NCBI GenBank assembly: GCA_947473475.1
Contig: CANJBZ010000012.1
Coordinates: 31,405 to 95,404 of the forward strand
Source of the DNA: Alphaproteobacteria bacterium
GTDB taxonomy: Bacteria > Pseudomonadota > Alphaproteobacteria > Micropepsales > Micropepsaceae
Direction of reading: 5' to 3'
Length of the DNA stretch: 64,000 bases
Part shown: in pieces, positions 9,062 to 17,399 of the stretch
Layout of the letters: each line of letters begins with the position of its first letter
How positions within the stretch are numbered: the first letter of the stretch is position 1
Made by a program: the position numbers and the translations under genes
Notes under the pieces: generated by a model
The model's input: only the letters and a program-made list of their open reading frames with translations
Told to the model about the DNA's origin: nothing
The model's database searches: none

Positions 9062-11023
9062 ATGCGCGTTCGCGTTTTTGCGTCGATAGGTTTAGCGGCA
9101 TTCGTACTGGCGGCGAGCGCCGGCAACGCACAGCAAGGAACGCGCGGCGGGGAATGGCGCTATCACGGCGGCGATCTCGGCAGCACGAAATACGCGCCAC
9201 TCGATCAGATCAATGCGGGGAACGTTGCGCGTTTGCGCATCGCGTGGCGCCGCCCAGCGGTAGACGCAAGCATTCTGCAGCGCAATCCAAACGTAAAATA
9301 CAACCGCGATTTCCGCGCCACGCCGATTCTAGTCGACGGCGTGCTCTTCACCTCGGACGGTGTTGGGCTCATTGAAGCCTTCGATCCCGGCACGGGACGC
9401 ACGATCTGGGTCGAACAACCCTTTGCGGATGAGCGGATGGCGCCCAATCCCAGCGCCACGCGTGGGATCGGTTATTGGTCGCAAGGTAACGACAAACGCA
9501 TCTTCGTCATTCGCGGCGAAAATCTCGTCGTGCTGGACGCCAAGACCGGTAAGCCGGTTGCCAATTGGGGCGAGAGCGGACGTGTGAACTTAAAACGCGC
9601 GCTCGGACCGCGTGCGACGGCCTATTCTTCATCGAGTGGCCCACAGGTCTGCGGCGACGTTGTGATGACCGGCGGCAATATGAGCGACCGGCCGGAAGTA
9701 AAGTTGCAAGTGCCCGGTGACGTACAAGCCTTCGACGTCCGCACCGGCAAGCCGCGCTGGACCTTCCACGTTATCCCGCGCGCGGGCGAATTCGGCAGCG
9801 ACACCTGGGAAAAGGACTCCGCGTCCTATACCGGCATGGCGAATCTGTGGTCGCTCATCAGCGCCGATGAACAGTTGGGAATTGCCTATTTTCCGCTGAC
9901 CAGTCCCACCAACGATATGTATGGCGGCCAGCGGCTCGGCAACAATCTGTTCAGCGACAGCATCGTCGCGGTGAAATGCGCCACCGGAGAGCGGCTCTGG
10001 TACTTTCAAACGGTCCACCACGATCTGTGGGATTACGACAATCCCGCCGCGCCTATTCTGGCTGACATCAATGTCAACGGCCGGCCGATCAAAGCTGTCG
10101 TGCAACTGACCAAGCAGGGTTTCGCTTTCGTCTTCGACCGTGTGACGGGACAGCCGGTGTGGCCTATCGAAGAACGGCCGGTTCCCACGTCCACGACGCC
10201 GGGCGAGCGTACATCGCCGACGCAGCCCTTCCCGACGCAGCCCGCGCCCTTCGAGCGGCAGGGCGTCACCGAGAACGATCTCATCGACTTCACGCCTGAT
10301 CTCAAGCGGCAGGCGCTGGACTTGGTGAAGCAATACAAGCTCGGCCCGATGTTCACGCCGCCTACGGTGGCCGGGAATGGCGTCAAGGGAACGGTGCAAT
10401 TGCCGGGCTCGGTCGGAGGCGCGGATTGGCAAAGTGGGGCCTTCGATCCGGAAACGGGAATTCTCTATGTGCAGTCGATCACAGCCCCGTTCGTTGCCGA
10501 CCTCGTCAAGGGCGATCCACGGGCGACGGATTTGGACTATGTGCCGGGGTTGCGCGCCTATCCGGCGGGGCCGCAAGGCCTGCCGCTGTTGAAACCGCCT
10601 TACGGCCGCATCACGGCCATCAATCTGAACACCGGCGATACGCTGTGGCAGGTCGCCAACGGCGATGGTCCTCGCAATCATCCTCTGCTCAAGGGGCTCA
10701 ATCTGCCTCCGCTTGGCAACCCAGGGCGGGCATCGCCACTGCTGACCAAGACACTGCTGTTTGTCGGCGAAGGCGATCTCATTATGGCGCGCGCAGGATC
10801 GCGTCTGCCGCCGGAAATGCCGGTTGAGATTTCGCCGGGCGCGGGCGGAAAGAAATTTCGCGCTTTCGATAAGAAGACGGGCGCGGTGCTGTGGGAAATG
10901 GAATTGCCCTCGGGCACGACGGGTGTTCCGATGACGTATATGCACCAGGGCAAACAATTTATCGTGGTGCCGGTTGGTAGTGCGGATCGCGATCCGGAAT
11001 TCGTGGCGTTAAGCCTGCCCTGA
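9062..11023 (+). CDS. Exported PQQ-dependent dehydrogenase (quinoprotein propeller)
   Basis: Quinoprotein alcohol/glucose dehydrogenase family, 653 aa, predicted to oxidise an alcohol or sugar in the periplasm with PQQ. It has a signal peptide (first about 22 residues) and then the typical first blade GGEWRYHGGDLGSTKYAPLD. Tryptophan-docking repeats are seen throughout, such as YFQTVHHDLWDYDNPAAPIL and GDTLWQVANGDG. There is no N-terminal transmembrane bundle like E. coli Gcd and no C-terminal haem CXXCH, so electrons must go to another carrier. It is flanked by two paralogous secreted proteins on the same strand. Confidence 0.88.
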   Translation: MRVRVFASIGLAAFVLAASAGNAQQGTRGGEWRYHGGDLGSTKYAPLDQINAGNVARLRIAWRRPAVDASILQRNPNVKYNRDFRATPILVDGVLFTSDGVGLIEAFDPGTGRTIWVEQPFADERMAPNPSATRGIGYWSQGNDKRIFVIRGENLVVLDAKTGKPVANWGESGRVNLKRALGPRATAYSSSSGPQVCGDVVMTGGNMSDRPEVKLQVPGDVQAFDVRTGKPRWTFHVIPRAGEFGSDTWEKDSASYTGMANLWSLISADEQLGIAYFPLTSPTNDMYGGQRLGNNLFSDSIVAVKCATGERLWYFQTVHHDLWDYDNPAAPILADINVNGRPIKAVVQLTKQGFAFVFDRVTGQPVWPIEERPVPTSTTPGERTSPTQPFPTQPAPFERQGVTENDLIDFTPDLKRQALDLVKQYKLGPMFTPPTVAGNGVKGTVQLPGSVGGADWQSGAFDPETGILYVQSITAPFVADLVKGDPRATDLDYVPGLRAYPAGPQGLPLLKPPYGRITAINLNTGDTLWQVANGDGPRNHPLLKGLNLPPLGNPGRASPLLTKTLLFVGEGDLIMARAGSRLPPEMPVEISPGAGGKKFRAFDKKTGAVLWEMELPSGTTGVPMTYMHQGKQFIVVPVGSADRDPEFVALSLP

Positions 11024-11043
11024 CCCCATTCTAGGAGGAACGA

Positions 11044-11856
11044 ATGCGCGGATTTTCCTCTCCTGTATTGCTGCTTACGATCTGTGCCGCTACCGCTGCG
11101 GCACAGCCGGTGGCATCGCCGCCGGATTTTTCCTCGGGCGGCATTTCCTGGAACGGGATTGGTGGGGGCGATCTGCTTGCGGTGCCGGGTTCTCCGCCGC
11201 CGGTGTCGCAAGACCCGCGCTACAAATACACGCCGAACAATCTGGGCGCCCAGCCGACCTATCGCATCAGCGACATCACGAACCCCAACCTCAAACAATG
11301 GGCCAAGGACGTGATGAAAAAGGACAACGACGAAGTCCTGGCGGGTAAGATCGCCTACACCGCGCGTTCTGCCTGCAAGCCGGGCGGTGTTCCGGGCTTC
11401 ATTACGTTAGGCGGTGGCGCTTTGTATTTCGTCCAATCCCCCAAGGAAGTGACGATGATCTTCGACGGCAACGCGGAGACGCGGCACATTTATTTGAACG
11501 TGCCGCATGCGGCGAACCCGAGACCGTCCTGGTACGGCGATTCGATCGGCCATTACGAGGGCGACACGCTGGTGGTCGATACCATCGCGATGAATGACAA
11601 GTCCTTCATCGACGCCTACCGCACGCCGCACACCAATAAGATTCACGTTACGGAGCGGTGGCGGTTGGTTGAAAACGGCCAGAAGCTGGACGTCGTCGCG
11701 ACCATCGACGATCCCGACACCTTCAACAAACCCTGGCAGGCGTCACGCCAGTACCGGGTGGGAAGAAACCGCCCGCTGGAAGAAAACATCTGCGCCGAAA
11801 ACAACAACAACCTATTCGACTACGGCACGCCGACCGCCAAGGCCCCCGATTTTTGA
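11044..11856 (+). CDS. Secreted protein of unknown function (paralogue of 8,098 gene)
   Basis: Protein of 270 aa with a signal peptide ending near AAAQPV and a strong GGAGG ribosome site just before the ATG. It aligns along its length with the 8,098 product: PTYRISDITNPNLKQWAKD, KKDNDEVLAGKIAYT, NPRPSWYGDSIGHYEGDTL and a common C-terminus (LFDYGTPTAKAPDF). It is 20 bp after the quinoprotein gene and probably co-transcribed. Function unknown; I infer a role next to the dehydrogenase. Confidence 0.83.
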   Translation: MRGFSSPVLLLTICAATAAAQPVASPPDFSSGGISWNGIGGGDLLAVPGSPPPVSQDPRYKYTPNNLGAQPTYRISDITNPNLKQWAKDVMKKDNDEVLAGKIAYTARSACKPGGVPGFITLGGGALYFVQSPKEVTMIFDGNAETRHIYLNVPHAANPRPSWYGDSIGHYEGDTLVVDTIAMNDKSFIDAYRTPHTNKIHVTERWRLVENGQKLDVVATIDDPDTFNKPWQASRQYRVGRNRPLEENICAENNNNLFDYGTPTAKAPDF

Positions 11857-11867
11857 TTGGTCCTCGC

Positions 11868-12082
11868 GGAGCCGCGGAGAATCGCGGAGGTAAGAAGAAG
11901 GGGAACCACAAAGGGCACGAAGGAGACACAAAGGACACAAAGTTTCTCGGAACCTTCTTAATTCTTGGGAGGTTGCGGTTGTGCCTGGCGCGCAAAGCGC
12001 GCCAATTTTCTCTTTGTGCTCTTGGTGTCTCCTTCGTGTCCTTTGTGGTTCCCCTTCTTCTCTGCGCTCTCCGCGCCTCCGC
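11868..12082. repeat. Long imperfect inverted repeat, CACAAAGG type, copy 1
   Basis: The two arms (11,868-11,942 and 12,012-12,082) are nearly complementary, with GGGGAACCACAAAGG at 11,900 pairing with CCTTTGTGGTTCCCC at 12,040. A smaller GC-rich palindrome (GGCGCGCAAAGCGCGCC) lies in the middle. The same arms and centre recur at 35,611-35,763. No gene is convincing in this stretch. Confidence 0.8.
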
Positions 12083-12127
12083 GAGAGGCAACTTTTCTCT
12101 AGCACCGGCTCATGCCAAGGTGGCCAT

Positions 12128-12277
12128 ATGAAAAGGCCGGACATGTTCGATTATTTTGGCGGTGCGCTCATCGCGATGACGGTTGCGATGTGGATTGCCC
12201 ATTTTGTGCTGCCGCCGCTGCCACCCGAACCGCCGCAGCCAACGCTGCCGGGCGCGATAGGAAAAGGGCCCGTCTGA
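12128..12277 (+). CDS. Small single-span membrane protein, 49 aa
   Basis: Short open frame MKRPDMFDYFGGALIAM onward, with one hydrophobic segment (about residues 10-28) and a proline-rich tail (LPPLPPEPPQP). It ends inside a terminator hairpin. Codon use looks like its neighbours, but there is no strong ribosome site. It resembles many small proteobacterial inner-membrane proteins without known function. I am only moderately sure it is real. Confidence 0.4.
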   Translation: MKRPDMFDYFGGALIAMTVAMWIAHFVLPPLPPEPPQPTLPGAIGKGPV

Positions 12278-12294
12278 AAACAGACGAGCCCTTT
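12263..12294. terminator. Strong stem-loop terminator
   Basis: Stem AAAGGGC + CGTCTG pairs with CAGACG + GCCCTTT around an AAAA loop. On the minus strand it lies just after the amidohydrolase stop and is followed by TTTTCC, as expected of a rho-independent terminator. Confidence 0.75.
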
Positions 12295-12317
12295 GTCGAC
12301 CGCTATATCGTGGAAAT

Positions 12318-13547
12318 TTACGGCCGCTTGGAACGGTCCACAGCCGCACCACGCAGATATACCGCCCAAATCTTGCGCGTGTTCTTGATGTCGTCGAGCG
12401 GGTTGGCGTCGAGCACCAGCAAGTCCGCGCTCTTGCCTGCTTCAATCGTACCGGCATCGCCCAGCCGCAGGAACTCCGCCGCAATCTTGGCGGAGGCGGT
12501 GATCACTTGCATAGGCGTCATGCCGGCGATGACCATGTCTTCCATTTCGATGTGTGGGCCATAAGAGGTGTTGCCGTCTTCGCCTTCGACGATCTTCACG
12601 CCGGCCGCTGTCAGCTTGGCGAGATTGCGCGCCTGGATGCCGTAAGCCGTCTGCGCCCGCTGATTGTCGACGTTCTCTTCCTGAACCTTCTGGAATTCGG
12701 CTGCGGGAAGGCTCGCCTGCAGCCATGCCACGTCGGTCTTCACGCCACGGTCGGGCAGGTTGGGGTTCACCACCAGATTCGGACGCTGCTTCACCAGGGT
12801 CATGAACTCATCGTCCACGTCCTTGTCGCGCACGCTGTGGGCGAATGCGTCGACTCCGGCGCGCAGCAGGCCCTTGGCGTCTTCCAGGGTAAAGATGTGT
12901 GCCGTCACGCGAAGGTTGTTCTTGTGGGCCTCGTCGATGATCGCCCCATAGAGCGCGGGCGTCAGCTTGGGATACATGCCGTTGCGGTCGTCCACCCAGA
13001 TTTTCACGATGTCGACCTTGTTGGCCGCCAATTCCCGCACGACACCGCGCGCCTGTTCTTCCGTGTCGACCCAGAAGGGGGTGTTGTCGCGTCCGGGTTC
13101 GGGCCGCGTGATGCCGCGTCCGGCGCTGAGATAACGCGCCCCACCGGGGACGTTTTCGCCGCGGACGGGCAGCAGGTTGAACCCGTTGGTGCCCATGCTC
13201 TGCGCGGTGCTGATTCCGTAATAGGCGCGCTGTTTCAGATCGCGGATCAGCCCGTCGCGGTTGTTCGTCAGATGCACATGCGTGTCCACGATCATGGGCA
13301 TCACGGTCTTGCCCGCGAGATTCACGCGCGTGGCGCCCGCCGGAACCTGAACGCCTGTTGACGGTCCGACCTGCTGGATGCGCGCGCCATTGACGATGAT
13401 CGTGGCGTTCTCGATCGGCGCGCGGCCGTCGCCCACGATGACTCGGGCGCCTTCGTACGCGGTAATCTGCGCGCTAGCAGAGTTCGATGTCGCGGAAAGC
13501 GCGAGGCCTACACTCGCGGCCAGTGCAAATGTCTTCAAAAGACGCAT
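12318..13547 (-). CDS. Exported amidohydrolase family protein
   Basis: Metal-dependent hydrolase with the urease-like TIM barrel, near the imidazolonepropionase/prolidase type. The ATG at 13,547 has GGGAGGG upstream and begins a signal peptide (MRLLKTFALAASVGLALSAT, cleaved near ASAQ); the frame to 13,727 is too long. Metal motifs visible: DTHVHL (HxH), VKIWVDD with a lysine that may be carbamylated, TAHIFT, and a C-terminal SADLLVLDANPLDD typical of the family. 409 aa fits. Likely cleaves a dipeptide or amide in the periplasm; the substrate is not readable. Confidence 0.86.
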   Translation of the reverse strand: MRLLKTFALAASVGLALSATSNSASAQITAYEGARVIVGDGRAPIENATIIVNGARIQQVGPSTGVQVPAGATRVNLAGKTVMPMIVDTHVHLTNNRDGLIRDLKQRAYYGISTAQSMGTNGFNLLPVRGENVPGGARYLSAGRGITRPEPGRDNTPFWVDTEEQARGVVRELAANKVDIVKIWVDDRNGMYPKLTPALYGAIIDEAHKNNLRVTAHIFTLEDAKGLLRAGVDAFAHSVRDKDVDDEFMTLVKQRPNLVVNPNLPDRGVKTDVAWLQASLPAAEFQKVQEENVDNQRAQTAYGIQARNLAKLTAAGVKIVEGEDGNTSYGPHIEMEDMVIAGMTPMQVITASAKIAAEFLRLGDAGTIEAGKSADLLVLDANPLDDIKNTRKIWAVYLRGAAVDRSKRP

Positions 13548-13701
13548 GAAATCCCTCCCAGGAAAAATCGGCGGCACTTTAGCGGGGAGAACCGCAAGGC
13601 GGGAGTGGCAGGCTGGCGGTCGGAAGCGGGTGTCATGGCAGCAGGGCGCGCATTGGAGTAGTTTGGCGGTCGATGGGACGCCTGTTTTGCAGCGTTTCCG
13701 G

Positions 13702-14502
13702 ATGGAGAACCGCTTGGCTCTGTTCAAACCGGGACTTGTTTTCAGCCGCCGACACTTTCTCGTGAGCGGCGCGGCCAGTCTCGTTTTGGCCGGCTGCGAC
13801 CGGCTTTCGTCCGCGCCGTCGTTTCAGCAGCTTCTACGGGCGGCAGAGGGCATGAGCTACGGCGCGCAACGCTCACTGATTCCAAGGGACGCGCTGGCGC
13901 CGGAATACAGTCCGCGCGACGTGTCGCATCCGTTCAGGGCCAATGGTTCGCAGGACAGCTACAACCTCGACCCCGCCTATCTGGAACACGCCAAAGACAA
14001 ATATGCGCGCTGGCAGGTGAAGGTGGATGGGCTCGTCATGCGGCCCTCCGCGTTTTCGCTGACCGATTTGCGCGGCCTGGGAACGCGCTCGCAGATCACC
14101 CGCCACGATTGCGTGGAGGGCTGGAGCGCCATCGGAAGCTGGACCGGAACGCCGCTTTCCGCCGTGCTGCAGAAGGTGGGTCTACGTCCGAAGGCGCGGT
14201 TCATCGTCTTCCACTGCGCCGACGAGCAGCTTCGCTATCAGGAAGGCACGCACACCTATTATGAAAGCATTGATCTGATCGATGCGTTTCATCCGCAGAC
14301 CATTCTCGCCTACGAGCTGAACGGCGAGCCGTTGCCGCTGGCCAATGGCGCGCCGCTGCGTCTGCGCGTGGAACGGCAGCTCGGTTACAAGATGGCGAAG
14401 TTCATCGTGCGCATCGAAGCGGTTGACCGCATCGACACTATTCGCGGCGGCCACGGCGGCTATTGGGAAGACGACGGCTACGAGTGGTACGCGGGGATTT
14501 AG
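13702..14502 (+). CDS. Tat-exported molybdopterin-dependent oxidoreductase (MsrP/YedY-like)
   Basis: Sulfite-oxidase-fold molybdoenzyme related to MsrP (YedY), which repairs methionine sulfoxide in periplasmic proteins. At the N-terminus SRRHFLVSGAASLVLAGC combines a twin-arginine motif and a lipobox-like cysteine, so export by Tat and perhaps lipidation is expected. The molybdenum ligand cysteine fits TRHDCVEGWSAIGSW. The frame opens at 13,378, but ATG 13,702 is the only start that keeps the signal; its ribosome site is weak. No MsrQ-like haem membrane partner is adjacent, so a different partner or substrate is possible. Confidence 0.85.
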   Translation: MENRLALFKPGLVFSRRHFLVSGAASLVLAGCDRLSSAPSFQQLLRAAEGMSYGAQRSLIPRDALAPEYSPRDVSHPFRANGSQDSYNLDPAYLEHAKDKYARWQVKVDGLVMRPSAFSLTDLRGLGTRSQITRHDCVEGWSAIGSWTGTPLSAVLQKVGLRPKARFIVFHCADEQLRYQEGTHTYYESIDLIDAFHPQTILAYELNGEPLPLANGAPLRLRVERQLGYKMAKFIVRIEAVDRIDTIRGGHGGYWEDDGYEWYAGI

Positions 14503-14510
14503 AACGCAAT

Positions 14511-14608
14511 TGTCATCCCGGACGGCGCATCAGCGCCGATCCGGGACCCACCGAGAGTGATTGATCCGTGGGTCCCGGGTTCACGCTATCGCGTGCCCCG
14601 GGATGACA
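14511..14608. repeat. Palindromic intergenic repeat (TGTCATCCCGG type)
   Basis: TGTCATCCCG at 14,511 is mirrored by CGGGATGACA ending at 14,608, with further internal inverted repeats (GGCGCATCAGCGCC; GGGACCCA/TGGGTCCC). It fills the gap between two convergent genes, as REP-like elements often do. Confidence 0.75.
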
Positions 14609-14610
14609 GA

Positions 14611-15444
14611 CTATGGCGCTCGCGCCACGCGGAAGCCGTCGGCCCAGGATTGTTCGTCGGTGCCGCTGCCGACGCGCGCGGATGCGCGGACGTCGCCGGG
14701 ATAATCCTCCCAGGAGCCGCCGCGCATGACGTGGCCGCCGCAGTTGGGTTTCACGTAGGGCTTGCCGTCGGACGGTGTTGCGGCGGTGTATTCGTCGGCC
14801 CAGCAATCGTCGATCCATTCCCAGACATTGCCGTGCATGTCGTGTACGCCGAAGGCGTTGGCGGGAAAACTACCGGCGGGCATGGTCTTTTCGCGGTTGA
14901 TCCCCTTTGGGCCTTTGTCATAGCCGGTGCTGCCGTCGAAATTTGCCTGGGCCGTGGTGATGGTTGCGCCAAAGGAAAATGGCGTCGTGGTTCCCGCTCG
15001 CGCTGCGTATTCCCATTCCGATTCGGACGGCAGTCGGTATTGCTTGCCCGTCTTGCGCGAGAGCCACGCGGTATAGGCTTTGGCATCGTCCCAGCTTACG
15101 CCAATGACGGGGCGCATTCCCTTGCCCCAGCCTTGGTCGTCCGGATGGTGCCCGCCGCAGCCCTTATCGGCGACGCAGGCTTCCCATTCCGCGAAGGTGA
15201 CTTCGTATTTTCCGAGCGCAAAGGACGGGACACTGACGCGGTGTTGCGCTTCCGCTCCGCGATACAGCTCACCGGAAGGCGAGCCCATGGTGAATTGTCC
15301 CGCGGGAATGTTCACCATTTCCGGGCATTGGGCGCAGTCCTTGAACGCGGCGGTGCTTGCCGCCTGTCCGCTGCCGATGTGAAGGATCACAGCGAGAAGG
15401 GCGGCGGCGATGCTGATAAAAACCAATGACGTGCGAAGTTTCAT
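14611..15444 (-). CDS. Exported SUMF1/FGE-fold protein
   Basis: Formylglycine-generating-enzyme-like (SUMF1) domain protein, 277 aa. The chosen start at 15,444 begins a signal peptide (MKLRTSLVFISIAAALLAVI, ending GQAAS); the frame runs on to 16,416 over the DUF72 gene, which is not credible. Typical motifs: CPEMVNIPAGQFTMGS, RLPSESEWEYAARAG, NVWEWIDDCW, MRGGSWEDYPGDVR, GFRVAR. The cysteines that true FGE uses near the C-terminus are absent (RASARVGSG in place of a Cys-containing segment), so it is probably not a sulfatase activator but another member of the fold. No sulfatase gene is nearby. Confidence 0.83.
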   Translation of the reverse strand: MKLRTSLVFISIAAALLAVILHIGSGQAASTAAFKDCAQCPEMVNIPAGQFTMGSPSGELYRGAEAQHRVSVPSFALGKYEVTFAEWEACVADKGCGGHHPDDQGWGKGMRPVIGVSWDDAKAYTAWLSRKTGKQYRLPSESEWEYAARAGTTTPFSFGATITTAQANFDGSTGYDKGPKGINREKTMPAGSFPANAFGVHDMHGNVWEWIDDCWADEYTAATPSDGKPYVKPNCGGHVMRGGSWEDYPGDVRASARVGSGTDEQSWADGFRVARAP

Positions 15445-15543
15445 GGAGTGACCAATCCGATGGGCGGCCCATATTAGCCGGGAACCACATGGCGGATATA
15501 TGTCATGATTTCGCCAGCCGCCCCGTCCTGATAGGTATTGCGC

Positions 15544-16284
15544 ATGAGCGGTAAAATTCACATCGGCATTGGCGGCTGGACCTTTGAGCCCTGGCGCGGC
15601 GTGTTCTATCCCGAGAAGCTGCCGCAGAAGCGCGAGCTGGAATATGCCAGCCGCAAGCTGACCTCCATCGAGATCAACGGCACCTATTATACCACCTTCA
15701 AGCCCGCGAGTTGGGCCAAATGGCGCGAGGAAACGCCGGATGGTTTCGTGTTTGCGGTGAAGGCATCGCGCTATTGCACGAACCGGCGCGAGCTGGCTGG
15801 GGCAGGGGAGGCGGTCGAGCGCTTCATCGGCCAGGGAATGAACGAGCTGAAGGACCGCCTGGGGCCGATCAATTGGCAATTCATGGGCACCAAGAAATTC
15901 CAGCCGGAAGATTTCGAAGCGTTCCTGAAGCTGCTGCCGCGCGAACTGGCTGGTGCGCCGCTGCGCCACGCGCTGGAAGTGCGCAACGCGACGTTTAGGA
16001 GCGAGAAATTCTACGATCTGGCGCGCAAGTACAACGTGGCGATCATCTTCGCCGATGATGATGAATTTCCTGCCATCGAAGAACCGACCGCCGATTTCAC
16101 CTATGCGCGGCTGATGCGCACCAAGGAAGACGTCGAGACGGGCTACACGCCCAAAGAGCTGGACGGCTGGGCCAAGCGCGCCTTGGATTGGGCCAAGCGC
16201 GGCGATGCATTCGTCTATTTCATCTCGGGCGCCAAGGTGCGTGCCCCCGCCGCCGCCGAAGCCCTCATTAGCCGCGTTGGATGA
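15544..16284 (+). CDS. DUF72 domain protein
   Basis: DUF72 (YecE-like) TIM-barrel family. N-terminal IHIGIGGWTFEPWRGVFYPE, then SIEINGTYYTTFKP and FVFAVKASRYCTNRR are hallmarks of the family. 246 aa is a normal length. The ATG at 15,544 was preferred to an in-frame TTG two codons earlier. No biochemical role is established for the family. It diverges from the SUMF1-fold gene and is followed by the hydrolase gene on the same strand. Confidence 0.88.
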   Translation: MSGKIHIGIGGWTFEPWRGVFYPEKLPQKRELEYASRKLTSIEINGTYYTTFKPASWAKWREETPDGFVFAVKASRYCTNRRELAGAGEAVERFIGQGMNELKDRLGPINWQFMGTKKFQPEDFEAFLKLLPRELAGAPLRHALEVRNATFRSEKFYDLARKYNVAIIFADDDEFPAIEEPTADFTYARLMRTKEDVETGYTPKELDGWAKRALDWAKRGDAFVYFISGAKVRAPAAAEALISRVG

Positions 16285-16333
16285 CGCGGGTACGCAGTCT
16301 ATTCTCCTCGTCGTTTCTGCCGGAGTCGTAAGA

Positions 16334-17335
16334 ATGCGCCGTCTTGCCGTGCTGTTGTCCCTCGCATGCATCCTGTTCCAGACGACTCTCGTACGAGCCG
16401 CCGAGCCATACGGCATCGGCCTGGAAGGGTTCGCCTATCCGTATCCGGTGTCGATGCTGGCGGTGCCGACCGAAGGCGAGGCGCTGCGGCTGGCCTATAT
16501 GGATGTGAAGCCGACAGGGGCAGCGAACGGGCGCACTGTGCTATTGCTGCATGGGCGCAATTTCCCGTCGTCTTATTGGGAACCGACAATCAAGGTGCTG
16601 ACCGCCGCGGGCTATCGCGTCGTCGTGCCCGATCAGATCGGATTTGGAAAATCGTCGAAGCCGCTGTTTGCGCTGTCGTTCGACATGCTGGCGCGACACA
16701 CCGCGCTGTTGCTGGATCATCTGAACCTGCCGAAAGTCGATGTTGTCGCGCATTCGCTGGGTGGCATGTTGGCGGTGCGCTTCTCGCGCGCGTACCCGGC
16801 GCGCGTGGATCGGCTGGTACTGGAAGCGCCCATTGGACTGGAGGACTACCGCAACTTCGCGCCACCGGTGGAAACCGAGCGCCTGCTGACCATCGAAGAT
16901 GCGCTGACGGCGGACGGTTACCGGCAGCAATTGGTCACCAATTATTCGCTGACGCTGCCGCCGGAAGACATTACGCCGTTCATCGACGCGCGCATGCGCA
17001 TCAAGGACGCCGCCGATTACCCGCGCTGGCTGCGCGCCTTCGTCAGCTCCTACCAGATGCTCTACAGCCAGCCGGTTGTGTACGAATATCCGCTGCTGAC
17101 CCAGCCGGTTCTGTTCCTGATGGGCGCCAACGATCACAACGCCCCCGGCCGTCCGTTCGCGCCGGAAGCACTGCGGCCCAAAATGGGCGAGAACGCCAAG
17201 CTGGCCGGAGAGATTGCGGCAAAGATGAAGAACGCCAAGGTCGAGGTCTTCCCGGGCGTCGGCCATCTGGTCCATCTGGAAGCCAAGGACCGTTTCAACG
17301 CCTCCATGCTGTCATTCCTGAACGCACCGCGATAA
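16334..17335 (+). CDS. Exported alpha/beta hydrolase
   Basis: Alpha/beta-hydrolase of 333 aa with a signal peptide (MRRLAVLLSLACILFQTTLV, cleaved near RAAEP). Visible elements: oxyanion LLLHGRNFPSSYW, nucleophile VVAHSLGGMLAV (Ser), acid region MGANDHNAPG, and catalytic His in VGHLVHLEA. The start was set at 16,334 since the frame upstream of it overlaps the DUF72 gene. Probably an esterase or C-C hydrolase in the periplasm; the substrate is unknown. The MFS gene follows 64 bp on. Confidence 0.86.
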   Translation: MRRLAVLLSLACILFQTTLVRAAEPYGIGLEGFAYPYPVSMLAVPTEGEALRLAYMDVKPTGAANGRTVLLLHGRNFPSSYWEPTIKVLTAAGYRVVVPDQIGFGKSSKPLFALSFDMLARHTALLLDHLNLPKVDVVAHSLGGMLAVRFSRAYPARVDRLVLEAPIGLEDYRNFAPPVETERLLTIEDALTADGYRQQLVTNYSLTLPPEDITPFIDARMRIKDAADYPRWLRAFVSSYQMLYSQPVVYEYPLLTQPVLFLMGANDHNAPGRPFAPEALRPKMGENAKLAGEIAAKMKNAKVEVFPGVGHLVHLEAKDRFNASMLSFLNAPR

Positions 17336-17399
17336 CCACCCGGCCCCCTGGACTTGCCGGGCAGACCGGGCACTATGCGAAGCTCATTTGAGGCCCCGC

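Noticed and set aside
9629..10957. Minus-strand frame of 442 codons opposite the quinoprotein gene
   Set aside because: Shadow frame; composition dominated by Arg and His and no similarity to any family.
11868..12082. CRISPR-like repeats
   Set aside because: Short repeated words here are the two arms of one inverted repeat, not evenly spaced direct repeats with spacers.
12507..13361. Plus-strand frame opposite the amidohydrolase gene
   Set aside because: Shadow; His-rich translation without motifs.
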